Shown: positions 5,347-10,799 of the stretch, piece after piece | Layout of the letters: every line of letters starts with the position of its first letter | Position numbering within the stretch: position 1 is the stretch's first letter | Assembly: GCA_030688705.1 (NCBI GenBank) | Contig: JAUYJH010000085.1 | Coordinates: forward strand, 1-10,799 | DNA: 10,799 bases | Origin: Deltaproteobacteria bacterium | GTDB lineage: Bacteria; UBA10199; SPLOWO2-01-44-7 | Direction: 5' to 3' | Notes under the pieces: model-generated | The model's database searches: none | Told to the model about the DNA's origin: nothing | What the model saw: only the letters and a program-made list of their open reading frames with translations | Position numbers and translations under genes: made by a program

Positions 5347-7040
5347 TGTTTTAAATCCTTAATTTTTAACTGGATTATGCGAACATCTCGCCAAATATTC
5401 CATTGAGCCGCAAAGACCAAATCTCCCCTTTCCTGTTTGAAAGGGTGCAAATCTCCCATATTAAAGGCGATGGCATCAAGCTGATTGAGATCATCCGCCA
5501 CTTTGAATTTGAGATGTTTTTCCGCCACGATTTTTGATTCTTTTAAATGGAGCGATTTCCCCAAAAAAACCGGTTCGGGATTTTTGATGCCGAACGGTTT
5601 TAAAGATTCCAGTTCTTTGAGCAGGCGATCGTCAATGTCCGCCAATTTTAATTCGCAATCGACCTTGATGCTTCGGGTATACGCTTCTTCCGCTGTTTTT
5701 TTTCTCAAAACGGTTTTAAAACGCTCTTCAAATTTTTCGAGATTTTCCGCGCGAAGGGTTAATCCGGCGGCGGCGGCGTGTCCCCCGAATTGTTCCAAAA
5801 GATCGGCGCATTCTTCCAGAATTTCGACAATATGAATTCCGGCGATGCTTCTCCCGGAACCCCGCGCAAAATCGCCCTCAATGCTCAATGCGATCGAAGG
5901 GCAATAAAAATGATCGGTCAATTTTGAAGCCACCAGCCCCACAATTCCCGGATGCCAATCTTTGCAGGCAACCACCAGTCCGAATTGCGTCTCTTTTTGC
6001 GAGGCCATTTCAATGGCCTGGCGGACCTGCTTTTCCTGCATCCCTTGCCTGTCTGAATTGCATTGGTCCAAAATTTTGGCGAGTCCCCGGCCCCTTTCCA
6101 GATCATCACTGCACAAAAGATTTAGGCCCAATTGCGCCTGCGCGATGCGCCCCCCCGCGTTGATGCGCGGGGCCAATCGAAAGCCGATATCGGAGCAATC
6201 CAGTGTTGTCTCTTTTTCCAGTTTTGCAATTTCTTTTAGGGCAATGAGTCCCGGTTTTTTTGTTTGTGCCAGTTCTTTGAGACCGAAAGAGACCAGAATG
6301 CGATTGATGCCGATCAACGGGGCCATGTCGCCGATGGTTCCCAGGGCCACGAGATCTAAATGTTGCTTCAAATTGGGCTCACCGTTTTCAAAAAGTTTTT
6401 GTTCCCGCATTTTTTGCCGCAGGGCCATCAGCAGAAAAAAAGCGACGCCGACGCCGGCCAGCTCTTGTCCCAAACTGCCATTGGGAAGAAGCTGGGGATT
6501 GATGAAAGCAAAAGCGGGAGACGATTCCTGGTCGAGTGCGTGATGGTCGGTCACAATCACATCAAGGCCGATTGTTTTGGCGTGTTGCAGGGCCGCGTGT
6601 GATTTAGTGCCGCAATCGGCCGTGATGACAAGCTTGGCCCCCCTCTCTTTAAGCGAGTCGAGCGCCTTGCCCTGCAATCCGTAGCCTTCTTTGAGCCGGT
6701 CGGGAATATGCACCAGAGTGGCAACGCCGATCTCTCTAAAAAAAAGACTCAAAAGGGCGGCGGAACTCAAACCATCGACATCATAATCTCCGTAAATGGC
6801 GATAGTCTCTTTTTCCCGGATCGCTTTAAGAATCCGTTCCACCCCCCTTTCCATGTTGGGGAGAAAAAAAGGTTGGGGAAGATTTTTAAGCGACGGGGAG
6901 AGAAAAAAACGGGCTGTCTCCACCGAATCGATGCCGCGATTGATCAGTATTTGGGCGATAACAGGCGAGATGCCAAGCGACGACGCCAGAAGTTTCTGCC
7001 CATCCGGATTTGCGGGTAAAAGCCGCCATGTCTTTTGCAC
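5343..7040 (-). CDS. recJ: Single-stranded-DNA-specific exonuclease RecJ
   Basis: RecJ degrades single-stranded DNA 5' to 3' in recombination (RecF pathway), mismatch and base-excision repair. All DHH-family motifs are visible: DYDVDG (85-90), ADCG (141-144), TDHH (164-167) and GTIGDMAPL (234-242). The DHHA1 part has RLAPRINAGGRI (288-299), ARGSGRSI (392-399) and FGGHAAAAG (418-426), and an OB-fold-like region follows at the C-terminus. The 565-residue length is normal. The start is GTG (7038-7040), supported by GGAGG 4 nt upstream. Only 15 nt separate it from the secF stop, so it belongs to the tgt-sec transcription unit, an order seen in other proteobacteria. Nothing in the sequence suggests loss of activity. 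Confidence 0.96.
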   Translation of the reverse strand: MQKTWRLLPANPDGQKLLASSLGISPVIAQILINRGIDSVETARFFLSPSLKNLPQPFFLPNMERGVERILKAIREKETIAIYGDYDVDGLSSAALLSLFFREIGVATLVHIPDRLKEGYGLQGKALDSLKERGAKLVITADCGTKSHAALQHAKTIGLDVIVTDHHALDQESSPAFAFINPQLLPNGSLGQELAGVGVAFFLLMALRQKMREQKLFENGEPNLKQHLDLVALGTIGDMAPLIGINRILVSFGLKELAQTKKPGLIALKEIAKLEKETTLDCSDIGFRLAPRINAGGRIAQAQLGLNLLCSDDLERGRGLAKILDQCNSDRQGMQEKQVRQAIEMASQKETQFGLVVACKDWHPGIVGLVASKLTDHFYCPSIALSIEGDFARGSGRSIAGIHIVEILEECADLLEQFGGHAAAAGLTLRAENLEKFEERFKTVLRKKTAEEAYTRSIKVDCELKLADIDDRLLKELESLKPFGIKNPEPVFLGKSLHLKESKIVAEKHLKFKVADDLNQLDAIAFNMGDLHPFKQERGDLVFAAQWNIWRDVRIIQLKIKDLKH

Positions 7041-7055
7041 TTTTCCTCCGAGGAA

Positions 7056-7961
7056 CTATTTGCGCCCGGGTATCCACTTATACAGACTGACATAAATGGG
7101 GCAGGCGATTGAAAAGGTGGAATAGGTGCCGGTGATAATGCCGATCATGAAGGCGAAGGCAAAGTCCTTGATGGTGGCCCCGCCGAAAAGATAGAGGGTC
7201 AAGACGACAAAAAAGACGGTCAAGGAAGTGATCACCGTTCTGGAAAGGGTTTCATTGATGCTCCGGTTGACCACTTCTTCCAGTGAATCGGGATCGATTT
7301 GTTTTGAGTGTTCACGGATGCGGTCAAAGACGATGATCGTATCGTTGATCGAATAGCCGACGATGGTCAGGATGGCCGCCAACACCGTGAGATTAAACTC
7401 CAACTGAAGCAGGGCAAAGGCCCCAAGGGCCAGTAAAACATCGTGAAACAGGGCGGCCAAGGCGCCCGGGGCAAAATGAAAATCAAAACGAAAGCCGATG
7501 TAGATCAGCATGCAGGCCAAAGAAACCAGCACCGCCAGCATCCCTTTTTTGCGGAGCTCTTCTCCCACTTTGGGGCCGACCACCTCTTCTTGCTCCAGCG
7601 TGATACTGCTTTCGCCCAAGGCTTTTGCAAAGGCGGGGGTTAGTGTAGTGGAAACGGTCAGGTTTTCTTCCGTCGGCTTGGCCAGACGGATCACAAAACG
7701 GTTTTCTTCGGCCTCGCCGTAACGGACTACCGAGGCCTCTTTAAGTCCCAAGCCGGAAAGAATATTGCGAATTTCATCCTCGGTAACCGCTTTGTCAAAT
7801 TTGTATTGCAGTTTAACGCCTCCGGTAAAATCGGTGCCGTAATTCAGGCCTTTTGTCGCCAAAATAAAAATGCTGGCCAAGACGATCAGGCCGGAAAGGG
7901 CCATAAAAATAAAACGGTTTTTGACGAAAGGAAAGTTGGGGACCTGTTTGAAAAGTTTCAT
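7056..7961 (-). CDS. secF: Protein translocase subunit SecF
   Basis: SecF is an inner-membrane partner of SecD; together they use the proton gradient to pull proteins out of the SecYEG channel on the periplasmic side. The 301 residues give the expected six membrane spans: about 17-36, then 141-158, 165-187, 189-211, 243-262 and 264-290. Between spans 1 and 2 lies the periplasmic P4 domain, which starts with YGTDFTGG (41-48). The signature VGYSINDTIIVFDRIRE (201-217) in span 4 is intact, including the Asp implicated in proton transport, and VNRSINETLSRTVITSLT (231-248) follows. The gene starts 6 nt after the secD stop with no clear Shine-Dalgarno, so coupled translation is likely. Confidence 0.96.
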   Translation of the reverse strand: MKLFKQVPNFPFVKNRFIFMALSGLIVLASIFILATKGLNYGTDFTGGVKLQYKFDKAVTEDEIRNILSGLGLKEASVVRYGEAEENRFVIRLAKPTEENLTVSTTLTPAFAKALGESSITLEQEEVVGPKVGEELRKKGMLAVLVSLACMLIYIGFRFDFHFAPGALAALFHDVLLALGAFALLQLEFNLTVLAAILTIVGYSINDTIIVFDRIREHSKQIDPDSLEEVVNRSINETLSRTVITSLTVFFVVLTLYLFGGATIKDFAFAFMIGIITGTYSTFSIACPIYVSLYKWIPGRK

Positions 7962-7967
7962 AAAAGT

Positions 7968-9713
7968 TTACACGCTTATTTTTTCAATCTTCCGCACGGT
8001 CAAAAAATACTCGAAAACGCTTCTTGTCATAACGACGGCGGTGAAAATATTGCAAACCAGTCCTATCATTAACGTCACGGCAAACCCGCGGACGGGGCCG
8101 GTGCCGTATTGATACAAAACCACTCCGGCGATGATGGTCGTCAAATTAGAATCGATGATGGCCCGCAGGGCGTTGGAATAGCCGGCCGCAACCGCGGCTT
8201 TGGGCATCTGCCCCGCCGCCAGTTCTTCCCGAATCCGCTCGAAAATAAGAACGTTGGCATCGACCGCCATACCGATAGTCAGGGCGATCCCCGCCATGCC
8301 GGGAAGGGTAAGAGTCGCCTGAAACATGGCCAAGAGGGCAAAAATAAACAGTGTGTTTAAGACCACGGCGATATCGGCCAAAAGCCCCGACCATTTGTAA
8401 TAGAAGACCATGAAAATCACGACGAGGAACGTGCCGATATAAATGGCTTTAAGGCTTCTGGCGATCGAGTCTTCCCCCAATGTGGGGCCGATCACCGTTT
8501 TGGTCGCCTCTTTCAATCGCGCCGGCAGGGCCCCCTCTTGCAAAACCAATGTCAAATCTTTTGCCTCTTTGAGCTGTGTCTCGCGGTCGAGATTGCCGCC
8601 GAGATCAATTTTGCACTGGCCGTTCAGAATCGGCTCGCGAATCTGCGGGGCGCTGGCGACATTCCCATCGAGCATGATCGCCAAAAGTTCTTTGACATGG
8701 GCCTTGGTTAATTCACCGAAATTTTTGGCCCCGACAGGGTTGAAAGTGAGACTGACATAAGGCTCGGACGATTGCGGGTCCACCTGTACCTGCGCGCTTT
8801 TGAGCATGTCCCCGGTTACATAGGCCGTTTTGTCCAAAAGATAGGGGATCGCCTGCGTGACCGTACCGGTTGAAGGGTCTCGGGCGATCTCAAAAGCAAC
8901 CTCGGTCCCTTCGGGGAGTTTTGGTTTCAAAGCCTCATTCAACTTTTGTACCTCTTCCGCGGAATACCCGATGGCCAGTTTTTTCTCTTGTCTGGCCGCG
9001 GCAATCCAGTTGCCGAGTTCTGTCTGGTTGACCGTGCTGTTGACGATCTTGAATTCCAGCTTGCCTGCCTGCTGGATGATTTTTAAGGCCCGGTCAGGGT
9101 CTTTCACGCCGGGGAGTTCCACCACAATACGGCTTGTCCCCATTCTCTGCACCGTCGGTTCCGCGAGTCCGTAGCGATCGACCCGGTTTCTGACCGCCTG
9201 CACCGCCTGTGAGACGACATCTTTGCGGATCTGCTTTTCATAATCGGGAGTCAGAAAGAAACGGACGGACGGTTGATCGCCCGCAACAATTTGGCCGCGG
9301 TCCAGCGCCCCCTTGTAATCTTTGGCCGCCAGTTTGAGAGCGGCCTGCAAGTCGGCATCGTTTTTGAAAAAAAACGTGACAAAAAGGGCTTTGTCATCGC
9401 GCGTCCAGCGGAGGGGTTCCACATCGCGGCTTTTAAGGTCTCTGACCACGTCTTGCGTGAGCAAATCAAGTTTTGTGGCGAGCCCCTCTTCCACCTGAAC
9501 ATCCAACTCAATGTAAATGCCCCCCCGGAGATCCAAACCGAGATTAAGGCCTTTTTCCGGAAACAAATCTACATACCAAGGGAGGGTTTTTTGTTCGGTC
9601 TTGAAAACTTCACGAATCTGCGAAAAACCGAGAAAGGTTGGGGCAAGGGCGTAGAGAGCCAGGATAATAAGCCCCAGCATCCCCCATAATTTCCATTTCA
9701 GCCCTGGATTCAT
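7968..9713 (-). CDS. secD: Protein translocase subunit SecD
   Basis: SecD drives the late, proton-motive-force-dependent stage of Sec export together with SecF. Visible features: an N-terminal span (7-27); the family motif LGLDLRGG (58-65); a large periplasmic P1 region with SRIVVELPGVKDPDRALKII (194-213); and a second conserved periplasmic part with NPVGAKNFGELT (325-336) and LDGNVASAPQI (348-358). Five C-terminal spans follow, at roughly 421-438, 443-465, 470-492, 517-536 and 541-565. The signature GIALTIGMAVDANVLIFERI (475-494) carries the Asp thought to act in proton movement. At 581 residues it is near the usual size, and SecD and SecF are separate, not fused. The start lies 8 nt after the yajC stop; no strong ribosome binding site is seen. 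Confidence 0.96.
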   Translation of the reverse strand: MNPGLKWKLWGMLGLIILALYALAPTFLGFSQIREVFKTEQKTLPWYVDLFPEKGLNLGLDLRGGIYIELDVQVEEGLATKLDLLTQDVVRDLKSRDVEPLRWTRDDKALFVTFFFKNDADLQAALKLAAKDYKGALDRGQIVAGDQPSVRFFLTPDYEKQIRKDVVSQAVQAVRNRVDRYGLAEPTVQRMGTSRIVVELPGVKDPDRALKIIQQAGKLEFKIVNSTVNQTELGNWIAAARQEKKLAIGYSAEEVQKLNEALKPKLPEGTEVAFEIARDPSTGTVTQAIPYLLDKTAYVTGDMLKSAQVQVDPQSSEPYVSLTFNPVGAKNFGELTKAHVKELLAIMLDGNVASAPQIREPILNGQCKIDLGGNLDRETQLKEAKDLTLVLQEGALPARLKEATKTVIGPTLGEDSIARSLKAIYIGTFLVVIFMVFYYKWSGLLADIAVVLNTLFIFALLAMFQATLTLPGMAGIALTIGMAVDANVLIFERIREELAAGQMPKAAVAAGYSNALRAIIDSNLTTIIAGVVLYQYGTGPVRGFAVTLMIGLVCNIFTAVVMTRSVFEYFLTVRKIEKISV

Positions 9714-9721
9714 CGGATTTT

Positions 9722-10051
9722 TTAGGCGCCCGGAGTTACGTTGATGATGGCCTCGCGGCTGACCTTGATATTCACGTTGTTGGCAATTTCAACCGTCAAA
9801 ACATTGTCGGCGATGCCGGTGATTTTGCCGTGAATGCCGCCGCGTGTGACGACGTTGTCCCCCTTGCGAAGAGCGGAGAGCATCTCCTGCATTTTTTTCT
9901 GCTGTTTTTTCTGCGGACGAATCAACAGAAAATAAAAAATGACGAAGATGATGATGAGCGGGGCGAAGGTCATCAGAAAATTTCCCTGTGGCTGTCCTCC
10001 GGACGCTCCGTTTTGCGGGGTTTGGGCCATGCCTAAGATTGCTTGTGTCAT
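9722..10051 (-). CDS. yajC: Sec translocon accessory protein YajC
   Basis: YajC is a small single-span inner-membrane protein that associates with SecDF. The 109 residues show a Gly/Gln-rich N-terminus (10-24), one span (about 25-44) running into the hallmark FYFLLIRPQKKQQKK (39-53), then LRKGDNVVTRGGIHGKI (61-77), the conserved small domain. The start at 10049-10051 is set by AGGAG 5 nt upstream. The frame is open 21 codons further, but those codons read a 56-bp dispersed palindrome, so the longer start is rejected. The short tail after the domain and position between tgt and secD match the conserved gene order. Confidence 0.95.
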   Translation of the reverse strand: MTQAILGMAQTPQNGASGGQPQGNFLMTFAPLIIIFVIFYFLLIRPQKKQQKKMQEMLSALRKGDNVVTRGGIHGKITGIADNVLTVEIANNVNIKVSREAIINVTPGA

Positions 10052-10069
10052 AGAGTCTCCTGTTTGGTT

Positions 10070-10125
10070 TGTCATTCTGAGCGTAGCGAAGAATCCCGGG
10101 ATCCTTCGTTTCACTCAGGATGACA
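10070..10125. repeat. 56-bp dispersed palindromic repeat (GTCATTCTGAGCG... type)
   Basis: Two 28-nt arms meet at CCCGGG (10095-10100) and match at 23 of 28 positions; the outer ends are TGTCAT (10070-10075) and ATGACA (10120-10125). The wording GTCATTCTGAGCG-AGCGAAGAATC is, from memory, a very common dispersed palindrome in environmental bacterial genomes, usually in intergenic gaps. Here it fills the gap between tgt and yajC and reaches into tgt, whose last codons and TGA stop (10115-10117) are made from it. In RNA it would fold into a long hairpin inside the operon message, possibly affecting transcript stability or the relative expression of tgt and yajC. Confidence 0.9.
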
Positions 10126-10799
10126 TTCTTGAGTAAAAATCTTTTTTAAACTCGCTATATCGGTCCTGCTCAATAGCCAAGCGGACATCACTTATCAAGC
10201 GCAAATAATAATGCAAGTTATGAAGCGTACAGAGCCTTGCCGACAAAATTTCTTTGGCGACGGTCAAATGGCGCAGATACGCTCGGGAATAGTTTTTGCA
10301 GGTGGCGCAGTCGCAATTTTCATCCAAAGGCCTTGGGTCTTCTTTGAAGGGTTCGTTGCGCAGGTGAAGCGTGCCGGTCGAGGTAAAAATAGTGCCGTGC
10401 CGGGCGTTGCGCGTCGGCAAAATGCAGTCGAACATGTCGATGCCGCGGTCGATGCATTCGATTAGATCTTGAGGCATACCGACTCCCATCAGATAACGGG
10501 GTTTATCTTGGGGCATATGCTCGGTGCAGACATCGGTCATTTCATACATTTGCGGTATCGGCTCCCCAACGGAGAGCCCACCGATGGCATAACCATCGAA
10601 ATTTTTAGCTTTTGGTCCATTGTCCTTGGTCCACGAGTTTTTCAATATATTCCCTCCGCAAGTGAGGATACATTCCTCCCTGAACAATGCCGAACAACGC
10701 TTGGCCGTTGGTTTTGGCCTTCAAAGAGCGGGCAGCCCAGCGGAGCGATAATTCCATCGACCCTTTGGCTTCTGTTTCTGATGCGGGGTAGGGGAGACA
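10115..10799 (-). pseudogene. tgt: tRNA-guanine transglycosylase, 5' truncated by the window and frameshifted
   Basis: Tgt exchanges guanine-34 of certain tRNAs for preQ1. Two frames carry its parts. The first, entering at 10799 and ending at TAA 10605-10607, reads SLRWAARSLKAKTNGQALFG, IVQGG and LRREYIEKLV, then a non-homologous tail. The second, open from 10687 to the TGA at 10115-10117, resumes at FDGYAIGGLSVGEP and contains the nucleophile motif GIDMFDCILPTRNARHG, the zinc ligands CDCATC with the later His of LHNLHYY, and NYSRAYLRHL. Homologues have about three residues between LV and FDGY; here there are 31 nt, so about 22 extra, not a multiple of three. A 3 x 7-nt tandem repeat occupies most of the extra bases. 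The last residues MSS come from the palindromic repeat. Either the gene is inactive, or the base call is wrong, or frameshifting rescues it. The N-terminal catalytic Asp region is outside the window. Confidence 0.85.
10612..10632. repeat. Three tandem heptamers (TTGGTCC ATTGTCC TTGGTCC) inside tgt
   Basis: The plus strand carries three consecutive 7-nt units, the first and third identical and the middle differing at two positions. They sit exactly where the two tgt reading frames part, in a loop region between LRREYIEKLV and FDGYAIGG. The pattern resembles short tandemly repeated repetitive heptamers described in cyanobacteria and seen in other lineages; that link is by memory only. Confidence 0.75.

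Noticed and set aside
5962..6543. 193-codon plus-strand ORF antisense to recJ
   Set aside because: RecJ on the other strand is unmistakable with all motifs; the antisense frame is Ser/Arg/Pro/Cys-rich with no domain, a typical shadow.
10052..10114. Longer start for YajC at 10114
   Set aside because: The added codons (including FATLRMT) are the usual translation of the dispersed palindrome; a good ribosome binding site marks the ATG at 10051.

Overview
The window looks like part of a Gram-negative bacterial chromosome of moderate GC. The best guess is a deltaproteobacterium-like or related uncultured lineage. The basis is the conserved order tgt-yajC-secD-secF-recJ, a SecDF pair encoded as two separate proteins, and two kinds of short dispersed palindrome common in such genomes. 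The lineage is an inference. No phage genes, transposase genes, CRISPR array, tRNA or rRNA genes were recognised.

Layout, right to left, because most genes lie on the minus strand. From 10799 to 5343 runs one tightly packed cluster: tgt (5' end outside the window and, as sequenced, frameshifted), yajC, secD, secF and recJ. Gaps are 6-15 nt, except for a 56-bp palindromic repeat between tgt and yajC that also supplies the tgt stop codon. A candidate promoter overlapping the recJ stop could drive the next pair: a small basic phasin-like protein (4901-5287) and queC (4204-4899), which start and stop within 2 nt of each other. queC makes preQ0 and tgt inserts the 7-deazaguanine base into tRNA, so two steps of queuosine biosynthesis lie in the window, but tgt appears broken by a frameshift beside a 3 x 7-nt tandem repeat.

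From 3279 to 4211, on the plus strand, is an unrecognised 310-residue protein with TPR-like helical repeats. It is convergent with queC and overlaps it by 8 nt. Divergent from it lies a DUF366-family protein (2608-3171). A nested palindrome followed by T5 sits directly against the DUF366 start codon.

From 2203 to 2607 there is no confident protein gene. About 163 nt of it (2355-2517) can fold into one long interrupted rod with a strong apical hairpin. Together with a CCTGCGGTGT segment on the 5' side, this suggests a 6S-RNA-like regulatory RNA. A small basic ORF with a strong ribosome binding site starts just after it.

From 2202 to 1, on the minus strand, is a translationally coupled operon: an HD-domain dGTPase, a deoxynucleoside-kinase-like protein and a second P-loop kinase running off the window. 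Both junctions are 4-nt ATGA overlaps. The operon appears to handle deoxynucleotide breakdown and salvage.
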